Source of the DNA: Bugula neritina
Lineage: Eukaryota > Bryozoa > Gymnolaemata > Cheilostomatida > Bugulidae
Assembly (NCBI GenBank): GCA_964035545.1
Contig: OZ037768.1
Location: forward strand, 5,261,241 to 5,325,240
Direction: 5' to 3'
Length of the DNA: 64,000 nucleotides
Each line of letters begins with the position of its first letter. Position 1 is the stretch's first letter. The position numbers were made by a program, and so were the translations under genes. Of this stretch, positions 26,358-37,635 are shown piece after piece. The notes beneath the pieces are model-generated. The model was not told the DNA's origin. It saw nothing but the letters and a program-made list of their open reading frames with translations, and made no database searches.

Positions 26358-29300
26358 ATGTCTCGGGCCGCTGTAGTCAGCAGGCCAGTCACACAGCAGT
26401 CTGCTAAGTTACCACTACTACCAGCTATTCAACATCCTATGTCAGGCATGGCTCCTGGACCTGCACAGATTGACGTGGTGGGTGCCAATGCACCATGCTC
26501 CAGGCAAGGCAGTCGTCCATTAGCCGCAGAGCAAGACTATAAGGTACCAAAGAGATTGAGCACGGCTGGTAGCAGGGCTCAGTCCGTGCCAGCAAACAAG
26601 GAGTTCAGTCCAAGAAGAGTGGAGACTGTACCAGAAGGTGTACAGGTTACAGAGGGTGACCCCAACAAGACTAGGATGCCTATTTTTGGTGAGTAATTAT
26701 GCTTAACTTTCTTAGCCTTCACCATTAAGCAGATTATAATCTTTAACTAGAGCAAACTTTTTTTGCCTACCAATACTTTTTCTTTTAAGACATTTGTTTG
26801 TGTCTTGAATGACTGAAAACTAAGGTAAACTAAACTGAATTTATAGAACTTTTCCCACTCTGGGATTTGAACCTGGCTTGCAAGCAGGTACACTAACCAT
26901 TACACCATAGGGCTCTACAGAATTTATAAGCTTGAAGAGTGTCAATGTTTCCTGTGATCAAAATGATAATCTGTACATTAATGCCCTATCCAGTGACTAT
27001 GCATGATCTCAACTGATATGTAACACCCAGAAAACAGTAACTTTATGTGAGGCATTGTTATGAAGTTGATTAGTTTGTCTAGGTTATCAGCTATAAATAT
27101 ATTTCTACAGGAAATCGAAGTCAAATCGGCAGTAGAGAAAGTGTACTCAGCAGAGTTTCGAGTAGATTATCACAAGTCTCAACTCAAACTCGAATAGAGA
27201 TTGACGAGTTAGAGTCATTGATCAAAGAAAAATGTAGAACTCATTTTCATGAAGTTCAGAAGAAGTTTAAAGATAACGACCCTCAAGGACAAGGGAATGT
27301 CAACAAGTAAGAACACTATTCTATAGATTTTTGTTAGTTGTGAAAACACATTCAATTTTAGAGCCATTCACTGGTTTAAAAGTTTGTTTTCTGTTTTCTG
27401 TTCTGGAGTACCACTGCAACCACCATAAGTTTAGGTTTTAGCTTTTGGTCATAAATGGAAGTCACTGCTTTTAAGTTTTTAGACAGAAAAATGCATATAT
27501 AGATTTGGTTATAACTCTTCTAGCAATGATGATCTGTCAATTTATATATTTTGAGTTGTTAATGTAAAATGTTGAAGAATTATCAATGCATGTTTAGATG
27601 ATAGAAGGTTGCATCAGTTATTAGTTTAATTAAAGTAGTTATCAGTTATATAATGTTATATAATGTTAAGTTTGAGTTGTTGAGACACTGTCAGAATGAA
27701 ATGTGTTTCAATCAGATTTTTCTTGCCTTATTCATGATTATCATAGTCTGAGCCAACTGCCAGTGTCATGTAAACCAATCTTACATTTTTTCATAAAAAT
27801 TCTGCACCTACACTCTTTTGAAATTCAATCATTTCGAACAGTTTAAATTTTGTTTTCAATTAGATTTGCATGTAATATAATATAATATAGTGTAATGTAA
27901 CATAATATAATAATATGATATAATATAGATATGGTGCTAACCGGCTCATAAAAGTCATAGAAAGCACTCTGTATTACATGACATGTAACGTATTATCAAC
28001 GTCAGAGTGTCAGGAAACATAATAATGAAAATCTATAATATTCAAAGAACTTCGTCCATTATTTCCTGAATATTAGTTTTAAATGGAGATTAATTACATA
28101 GCAACTGCAGGCTAGCTACAACCTACTGCAGTTGATACTACAGTCTAATGCTGAGTGTGTTGTATATTCCTAAACTCATATTATATAATATACTTGTATA
28201 TCTATTGTGATTAGGCCTACATCCTCATGATAATTGTGTAATTCACAATATGATATTTACATTGTAGGTTTTTCTTTAGGCCAAAAAAACTGGTTGAAAA
28301 TAATTGAAATGATATTTGACTTTACTATGAAATAATTTTTTAAGGATTCAAGACCATAAAAGCAAAAAAAACACGTGAAAACCCAATATACTGAATATGT
28401 TCCTAATATTAAATCATGTTTTCCAATTTAATTGATCCAATTTGTAATTATGAAAAGAAATGGTATATTGCTTAGGGCAACAGAAAATAAAATTTAGAGC
28501 TTTTTAATTAAATAGTTGAAGATGATTTATTTATTTGTGTAAAATGCAACATAAACTTATTTGTTTCAGAGAGGCTCTTCATCGAATTGTTACAATTATT
28601 ACTGGAAAACAAGTCAGCCAGCAGCTTTTCACCAAAATGTTGCAGAGAATTGGTCTTCTTGACAAAAACATAATTCACTTTGCTGAGTTCTTCTCCAAGT
28701 TTCGAATTCTACCGAGTAGCGCATATCCTCAGTGGATGACATCAATAAATAAGAATTTCAACGATAGACCAGTCTTAAATGCTGTTCAAGTTCACTCTTT
28801 ACTGAAAGAGAAAGCGAGGCAAAGGTTAGTTTGTGTGTTGGTTGAGTGTTATCTCCACTTTGAATGTTAATACATGAAAGTTCATTCTGAATTCTATATG
28901 TTATATATTCATAGTGGTAATACGGGTAAGAAAATATAATTACAGTCATTCTGTTTGTTTTGTTTTGTCTAGTCTAAATTTATGAACTAATAAACATAAA
29001 AGTTAGATAGAATGCTGCTTTTTGAAAATATTTAATTTGTAAAATTTGTTCTGTTTTTTTTGTGAAAATGTCGCTTACAAAAGCTGAGTATATTTTAAAA
29101 ATAGAATTATTTGTGTTATATTATATTACTCATAGTCCAAGAATGTATAAAACACAATTTAAGAAAGAAATGCTTTTTATTTTATAGAATTCTCAATGGG
29201 ACAAGGTATTTTCCATCACTTCTGTCATGCTACAATACTCATAAGCAATTCCTAGTATATACATGTCATTATAAAACACAGTAAAATGTGTAAAATTTGG

Positions 29301-32300
29301 TAGATATTGTAGTACTCAAAATCTGTAAAACTTTTAGCACCAGCCTACCTTCTACTCCTAGATGTTGTACATATATATATAACCTAACACTGTAGCTACT
29401 CATTCTTTTGTTCTTTCCATAGAAACCAAATTCATCAGACATTTTATTTTATAAGCTTTTGCATGGTGTTGTCTCGTCCAATGAATGTTTTGCATTACGT
29501 GACTTTTAAATAGCCATGTAGACTGTCTGCCAGCCTTGCAGATACTGCGATATATGGGAAGATAATCTATTGTACCAAATTTAGTATCATTTGTGAGGCA
29601 TGTATATAGGTTTGCCAACCAACAATACGTTAATATAGTTCAATATGTATTTCGCAGAGTACTTGATGTGGCTGATATAGTACCTCAGACCAACCCAGGT
29701 GGCGCTGCTAGACTTTTGAAGCCAGAGTTTAAAAATGCTCTCAATAAACTCATGTTCAGTATGGATGACGATGAGTTTGAAAGACTTTGGCAAAAGTAAG
29801 TTGTGCTTTTGAGCTGGATGTACATAATTTATTATACTTATTAGTGTGTTATTTAAATCATTGTTTTCCTATAACATACATAAAATACTTACCATGTATA
29901 TATGCTTCTAAACACTTGGTTAGTTGTGTACCATATTGGCTGCTGATTGTATGGCAGGTATGATGATGAAAATATTGGAGTGATTGACGGAGCTAAACTA
30001 ATGAAGAAACTTGGAATAACTTTGGCAGATCGTAAAACTGCTTCTAATGGAGATGCAGAGCTTCCACCTGCCATGAGAGCACAACCCTCGGATTCTCCAG
30101 AACCATGTGAGGTTTTAATTATACATATCAACTCCTTTATATTCTGTACGTGTTTGAATAAAGGTATATGTATTATAATAAGGGAATGATGTTATTTGCT
30201 CAACTTTAGTCACTAATAAATAAAAAATTTAGCTTAAGAGGTAGATACTTCATATCATGTCCACAACTATATGTAGCTACATCCACATCCGTGAACATGC
30301 AGTCCATATTTCCCAATGCCCTTGTTTATGCATGAGTTTTTCTAAGATAACACTATGACTGCTATAAAACAGGTTCAGTAAGAATATGCGCAGTTCTTCA
30401 TAATAAAACTTTATCTGTTATACAGCCGAGTCACCCCGCAAGAAGGAAACCGCTCGGCAGAGGTCAATTGATATTGAAAGATGGCTGAAAAATAAATTTC
30501 GAGAAGGTTTCCAAGGAATGAAAACCGGGTTTGAAGAAAAAGACCCGGAGAAAGCCGGAGTGGTAAGTTTATATTCTTCATTGCTGATACTAGTATAATA
30601 GCCTGTGTGATTGTGCTGTGTTAAGACTATATGTAAGTAGGTGATGTGTTGTGGTGGTTCACTCCATGCTGCTAGATGCTGATACTATTAGTTTGGACAC
30701 TGTTACAGCTAGGGGAAGGCTTTTCATCATGGTTCTAGGTCTAATTCTTTCTCTACTACAATATGATTTGTACTGTATTAATGTAAGACCACACTCTATT
30801 ATATTTGTATTAAATTATCCCTAAATATTATGCAGTACGTGACATATTTATAGCACTTTATCTCTACATCTGTATGTTTTATATGTGAACACCAGGTATC
30901 TGCAGGAGATTTCTGCTCTATACTCGCAAAATATGGTTTGAAATTAGAAAGAAATCGCTTAGATGAATTCCTGGCCAGATGTGGAGTTTCTCAATTGAAG
31001 ACTGGCGTACCTTACAGGGTATGGCGTTAAATTGTTTTGCAGATTGCAACATTTGTGTAATTTAGGCAATGCACACGCAACTTTAGATACAGTTTTACTA
31101 CATTTTGATAGCAATTGGCTGTGTTCAAAATAATTTTTGCATTTGAAGAAATTATTTTAACAAAATTAATATTAGTTACAAAAGATGTAAAAACAACACC
31201 TTGTTATGTGTGTTTACTATTGCTGTTTGTAGGAGTTCTTACACAGGTTCCAAGATAGAAGTGAAGAAGGGATGCCTCACAAAATACTAGGCGACCCCCA
31301 TCACCGTTACAACAAATCAGTACGATCTGGTAGCCCAGGAGCACAGTCAGCACTCAGTGCTATTGAGGCTCAACTAATGAACATGTTTCAGCAAGACTTC
31401 CTCTCCCTCATCGGAACATTCCAGTAAGTTTTCTTTAAACTGTGTGCGTATACGTGTGCGTGTGTGCGTGTGTTCATGTGTGCGTGCGTGCGTGCGTGTG
31501 TGTGTAGTGACAACAATATACTAATAAATTAGTTTGTTATTGTATCTAGTATGCCAATTAGAAACTGATTTTTATAGTTTATCAGCTAACAAGTTATTAT
31601 AAATCTAAAGACTAACTTGGACATAACCCAGAATTGCTAAAAGCTAATTAAATGACATAATTATATACCTAATGACAAATAAAATACTGTGCAAATTATA
31701 GTTACATATTTCATAGACATTTTCCAAAATCATATACTTACACCAAAGTTACAGGAAATGATGATCTCTGTTATGATTTGTAGTAAAATTGACCGTCTGG
31801 GTACGGATGTGATCTCACAAGAAGAGTTTAGAGCCGCCATTGAGAGTCGGTTTAATATTGAGATGACGGAAGAGCAGTTTAGGAATCTTGTTGATCACGT
31901 GCCGTTGACAAGCGAAGGAGATGTGAAATATGCGGAGTTTATGTCACAGTTTGACACCCGGTAAGTACTACTTCCATTGGTTGTTGATCTCATTGTGTCT
32001 TATGGTGATGCATTCATTCTACCATCTAAGAAGTAATTAGCATGTATATTGTAACTATGGTAATGTAATGTATGATGTTATACATCTTCGATTATAAAAT
32101 TATGGTATTATCATCGATATTGTTATAGAAAAATGTTAGCATTTCATTTCTATAACGTTTGTTCTCTTCTCAATAAAACTCAGGCAAGTTTATAGTCACT
32201 ATCCCTGTGAGAAACCCCTGATAGAAAGGGTTTTTGTTAAAACGGGCTAAGGACTTGTTTAATTGAGACACAGGAGCAATTATGACTGGATGCTCTTCCT

Positions 32301-35300
32301 AACAGGGCTCGAATCCATGACCTTCGTGTTTACTAGGCAAACGCTCTAACCCCTAGACCACGGCTGCTCCCTTGTTCTCTTCTCAATGCTGATCATATAT
32401 TGTACTCGATGATTATGTGTTATACTCATGCTATGACTATCAATTTTTATATTTATACATCCAAATCACAAACTTGCATTCTTGTAAAACAATACCACTG
32501 CTTTCACTGAACCCATTTGGTCACAGGTTTTACACAAATATTAGTTTACAGTCATATGCTATATAATATGTTAGATTATGACATCAGATTATATATAAAA
32601 TAATTTATGTTTATTTAGTGGTGACACAAAGAGCTTGTTCACTACAACTGGGGTGGCAAAAGGTGCTCCTACCAAAACAGACGACAAAGGAAACAACCTA
32701 CTGGTCTTGGACGACGAAGGTCATGCTAGGAGGAGTGTAGAGGAAATTCACATGATAATTAAATCTCTGTTTAGTCATCAATACAAAGCAGTAAGTTCCT
32801 GACAAGACAATCAATGTAAAACCGATAGTATACGTATCACAAAGCAGTAAGTGTTTCACAGAGTATGTATGCCATTAAGCTTCAGTTATTATTGTGTTTA
32901 AAGTATAATTTAAACTACATTTAAGCAATCCAAGTTCATTATTTCTCAGCTATGAGGTAGTTAAATCTTTCTCAGACTAATATAAACAAGTTATTACAGA
33001 TATGAAACTTTGCATAAAGAAGTACAGGTGCAGCTGAAAAGTTGAGCATGACAATTACTGTGTATCATGTGCATAGGAATATTATAATAGTTTTGACACA
33101 GGGAATTATATAATACAATAATTGATTGGCACACTTTCTATCAATAGACAAGATATTGCAATAAATATTGACACGATCAAGATTTACAATTATTAGTATC
33201 TAAATTGGACAGATCAATATGTCTGGTGTTTGACATGTTTGTGAAAAAATATTTAGTGTAATCTTATTTCTATTGCAGTTAGAAAAATATTTTAGTGAAA
33301 TGGAAGAATTTAACTCCCAAAGACTGTCACATGAAACTTTATACAAACTTTTGAAAAGGTAAACTATTTATACTTTCGCCTTACTAAAGGGTCTTTACTC
33401 TTTAATTAGCAATATTACTTTTTTAAATAATAACTAAAAAAAGCCGAAAGAAATGCTAGTGGCTATTTTCTACTTTATATAATAACAGGCGGTTTGATTT
33501 CAAAGTATAATCATAAATATATAAAGTCAACATTATTTGTCATCGAAACAATGTTTTTTTTTGAACAAAAAGTAGCACGAGAAGACAAATCTTATATTTT
33601 TAGATTTGATATAAGTCCACCGGTGAACAGAGGAGAGATAAGGGAACTGTGGAAAACATTCATCACTAACAGAGACGGCAAACTTGAGTGGTTGCAGTTT
33701 GTGCGGACATTTGGTCATTCTATGAAATCTGCATCGTATCCCAACGCTAAGCTTCATCCACCGACAAAAGGAGATGCAGACTATTCAAAGAGAAGTAAAA
33801 TACTCAACAGTGATATGGACCTGCTACAAGACTCCCTCAGATCAAAGGTAGTTGAATATTTACCTGCAAGTGTCTAAACTAGTAGAGAAATTAGATACTC
33901 TTATGTCTATCATCTAATAGCAGCACAAAGTAAGATACTGCTGTGTCAGGGTTGTGTTATTGTATTAACTCAACACACAGCATAATGTTATACTGCATTC
34001 GTCCAAAAGATAAGTTCTTTATCTTAAAACAATGATATTTAAAAAACAAAGAAGTAATTCAAGTCTGGATGTTGCAGGAAATTGTCGATCATATTATATA
34101 TCAATCAGTTACTATCATTATTTTGCTATCAATCATGTAGCAAAGAACTGAAACGACATGCAACTTTGTATTAATAGTTGAGTAACTTCATTGCACTGCA
34201 CAGATGTAACAATAGTAAAAGTGTAAAATAACATATACTTTTGCACTGAAGACTGCCTAACCACAAAAGAACACTGTATAAAATGCATCTATGTGTTATC
34301 ATCATGCATCATATATATTACATGCGCAGCATAATGCAAAATATCTTGCAGAGTGGGAGCTTGTGTGTCCCATCACACCACACCGTGAGTAGTTTCAGGT
34401 GGCTTTCAACTTTGAACTGCATCATTTATCCGCCTTCCTCTTTCTACCAAGCTCCATGCTTCACACAGAGCATTGAGTTATGATTGTATGTTTGATATCC
34501 AAGAAAGTGTGAATTGACGTTTTCTATGCTTGTGTTTGCCAAAGTTACATATTTGCCGAAATTTTCCCATAAATATGGTTGTGTTACTTGTATTAATAAA
34601 ATATATTTTGTATAGTTCAGCTGGTTATCACCTTAATCTTAACTCTAAATAAATTATATAAGGTAAGCTTTATTAAGGATTTGTGATTTGAATTATTTTA
34701 GTCTAATATTTCTGTTGCACTAGATTGATTTTATGTGGGATGAGCTGAGAAAAGAATTTTTTGCCATGGATCCATATGGCACTGGATGTGTATCAAGGGA
34801 AGAGTTTAGAGACGTTCTAACTGAACTGTGTGTTCATCTCACGGAAACCGAGCTAAATGAAATAACAACTAAATTCACAGCATTAGATGGCAGGTAAGTT
34901 AAAGCTGGTTAGAATATTTTATTATAGATTAATTTTAACATAAACTAATGTCATGATGTGATAGCATTCTGCTCTTCGACTAATTTTAACATAAACATAA
35001 TGTAGCAGCTGCTGAAACTTGCGCCCATTGATTATTTCCTGTGTAGGTCAAGTTTTTCAAATTAGGTATACACCTATTATTTTTTGTTCTTTTTTTTAAA
35101 TATAGCAGCCTGAATTCTTATATTGCTCTCATGTTAAAGCTATCCTTAGTATATCAGACGTCCAGTTATCTCTGATCAAACTCCAACCTAAAGAGTTACA
35201 GAAAAAGCAATGCCATAATCAAACATATTCACATACACCTCATATTAACTGTTTTTGCTTTTTCATAAAAACAATTGAAATATTTTTTACTAGGTTTTGT

Positions 35301-36411
35301 AAAACTCAAACTAGAGGCATATAAACATTTATTGGAAATAGACTAGATATATATTCTATACCTACCATACTTACTATGTGTATCTCTGTAGAGTCTCGTA
35401 CATAGAGTTCCTACGACCATTCGCCATGAAGAGAGAAGTCTGGAAACATGGCAACAACTTAAATGATTTGCTCTCCCACCCTCGACAAGAGCTGCCCATA
35501 GCGGACATTGGTGAGCCACCACAGAAAGGTCTCGTTGGCTTCAGCTCCAAACTTAGACAGAAGGTAAATAAATAACCTCAACTCAATAATTTTTGTTTTT
35601 TTTTCAATTTGAATGACATATGCTCAAATTTTTATTGAAACATACTCTATTATTAAAATAAAAGTAACAGCTGAGATGTGAAACAATTGCTAAATTGTTG
35701 AGAATAAAAATATGTTGTAAAGGAATCAAGTGATAAATTATTTGACAATACATTTTATGCAGACTTGAGTGTAGAATAGTGTGCCTAAAAGCTTTGTCTG
35801 CTTCACCACATAAGAAAAACAAACATGCAGTATATTATTTGAGTAAAGATTTATTGAAGGATTACAACAATATTATGTATTTATGTACCCTGATGCATTC
35901 TCTTGAATTACAGTTGGCCGGGGATTGGAAGAACTTGCGCAGGGCATTTAAAAAATTAGACAAAACTGGAACTGGAATGCTGACTCTACCTGAATTCAGA
36001 AATGTGTTGAAACTTGCCAACGTAGTCCTTGATGAAGACGAGGTGTATAACGTTCTACACGCTTTTGATGAGGATCTTTCCGGAAAGTGAGTTTTATAAG
36101 TTTACCTTAGCATTACTTGAGATATAGAAATAATATGTTTTAATGCTAAATCATTATGTCTTCTATTCTAGTTAGAAGTTTGTCATGGCAAGTTTAAATG
36201 TAACCTTCATCTTGATATACTCAGTTATCTTACAAAGAAAAAACCTTTAATAAGAGTACTTGTGATGCTTATGTTGTGTCAAATATAAATATTTGCTGTT
36301 CTTGTATTTAATGAACAGCTTTTAACACTTTCACTTCTGTTTAGGATAAACTATAACAAGTTTCTCAGTGAGACTTTTCGACCGGAAAGCAAGAGATCTC
36401 AGAAACCGTGA
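26358..36411 (+). CDS. EFCAB6: Multi-EF-hand protein, EFCAB6 (DJ-1-binding protein)-like
   Basis: Long calcium-binding-type protein of repeated EF-hand pairs; the vertebrate relative is expressed in testis and has been linked to DJ-1 and cilia/sperm. Exons: 26358-26688, 27111-27306, 28570-28824, 29658-29795, 29958-30106, 30426-30562, 30896-31018, 31233-31423, 31784-31960, 32619-32790, 33279-33358, 33604-33847, 34724-34893, 35392-35563, 35914-36086, 36345-36411; 924 residues, all junctions phase-consistent. The first 110 residues are Pro/Ser-rich and disordered. EF-like loops follow, most degenerate. The best are DKTGTGMLTLPE and DPYGTGCVSREE (Gly at 6, Glu at 12), DEDLSGKINYNK (Lys instead of Glu at 12), DPEKAGVVSAGD and DRLGTDVISQEE. 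Most loops lack several Ca2+ ligands, as in EFCAB6, so only a few may bind calcium. Vertebrate EFCAB6 is longer (about 1500 residues). The exact orthology is less sure than the family. Confidence 0.75.
26862..26925 (-). repeat. tRNA-like sequence, probably a pseudogene or SINE head
   Basis: On the minus strand GAGCCCTATGGTGTAATGGTTAG is a good box A/D-arm, and GGTTCAAATCCC about 20 bases later is a good box B. A loop TTGCAAG could carry GCA or TGC. The distance between boxes is short, the variable loop is missing, and the T stem does not pair well, so a working tRNA is unlikely. It lies in intron 1 of the EF-hand gene. Confidence 0.45.
27868..27931. repeat. (ATAAT)n simple repeat
   Basis: Degenerate TAATATAATATAATATAG runs in intron 2 of the EF-hand gene. 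Confidence 0.8.
31439..31506. repeat. (GT)n/(GTGC)n microsatellite
   Basis: TGTGTGCGTATACGTGTGCG continuing into GTGCGTGCGTGCGTGTGTGT, 16 bases after the donor of exon 8 of the EF-hand gene. Alternating purine-pyrimidine sequence of this kind can form Z-DNA. Confidence 0.9.
32175..32371 (-). mobile_element. tRNA-derived SINE, copy 2, with target-site duplication
   Basis: Best-preserved copy. On the minus strand it starts GGGAGCAGCCGTGGTCTAGG, with box A TGGTCTAGGGGTTAGAGC and box B GGATTCGAGCCC, then a tRNA-unrelated body (GGAAGAGCATCCAGTCATAA and CAGGGGTTTCTCACAGGGA) ending in TTTT. It is flanked by an identical 16-base target-site duplication TTGTTCTCTTCTCAAT at 32159-32174 and 32372-32387, which fixes its ends and shows retroposition. 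It lies in intron 9 of the EF-hand gene, opposite to that gene's direction. Length 197 bases. Confidence 0.92.
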
Positions 36412-37635
36412 AGATATAGCCTTGTCAACGAACAATATTTAGAACATGCTGGGTCATTTATCTGATAGTTTCCTTTCAAATAGCATTCAGTTTTTCCTCC
36501 CAAATATTATGTACGTTTCACAATTACCTATTAATTATTATATTATATTGTGCATGTATTTAAATGTTTATTTTTCTCAACATACCATTAGATGTAATAT
36601 TTTTCAAACTAATATATATATATGCCGCACGTCTGTGATACCAAACACTAGCCACTGACAGCAAGTGCTAGTCTAGCTGTCTAGTATTGTCTCCAAGTAC
36701 ACCAAGACCAGGCTTGGGCTTTACGTGAAAATGTGAAAAGTTTTGTGAAACTTCATATTATAACTTCAAGTATAATAAATGCAGCTCAATGATAATCTGT
36801 TTTAATTTTAGTCAAACAAAACATACTGCCAGATAAATTTAACATAATTTTTTAAAGCACATCCACAAAATAAGGGGCCTGCATTGTAACTATTTAGTTG
36901 TGCTAAAATAGCAACTTCTGCAAACAAGATGTGTGTAGAATCCAGCCAGAGAGAAATATGGCCAGAATCTAACCCAACAGAACTTTTAATACTCAAATTG
37001 ATTAGGGCATAAACGGAGTGATCAAATACAGATGTTGGTTGGAGTCAAAATTTAAAATTTATTAGCAACTTGAAAATATGATTTAAAAGTAAACGGAATG
37101 TTATATTATACTGAGCAAAATGGTAAAATTAACACAAATTAAATTCTTTTCAGTTTGAAGCTAAAATATACATTATATAATGTGTATATATACCTGTTCA
37201 ACCTTTTCTATTAATAGAATAAGTGAATATGTCTACGATTTTCATACAGCCATTGCTAAATGATTGAATTTTATAATTTCTACTTGATACAAGCCATGAT
37301 AATTACAAGTAAATAATACCCTTCAATTGTGACAACAGTACTGTACACTATATACAAAAGGAATTTTTTGTAGCAAAGCCAGTCTAAAAAAAGTAAAACT
37401 CAAGACGAAAATATAGAAACTCACTGCAAATAAGTGTTAGACTAGAGACAAAACAAGCCGAGAAAAATAGATATTACTGCATAGGGCAGTTGAACACACC
37501 AGAGTAACAATATAGACATTGTACGAGCCTACACGTATCTATAATAGCCTGTGCTTGTTATATCATTATACCCTGAAGTCAGATAATTAAATAACATAGC
37601 CCGAGAGCTGCGGAATGATGATAATCTTTGAGGTG
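36412..37635. other. Convergent 3' ends of the EF-hand and RSKR-like genes
   Basis: Both flanking genes are transcribed into this interval. No gene-like open frame is convincing. It must hold both 3' UTRs. Confidence 0.5.
36774..36779 (+). terminator. Candidate polyadenylation signal of the EF-hand gene
   Basis: AATAAA 363 bases after the stop codon, on the coding strand. A matching minus-strand AATAAA for the convergent kinase gene is at 37063-37058. Confidence 0.45.

Noticed and set aside
26862-26925. Functional tRNA gene on the minus strand
   Set aside because: Boxes A and B are good, but the spacing is too short, the variable loop is missing and the T stem does not pair.
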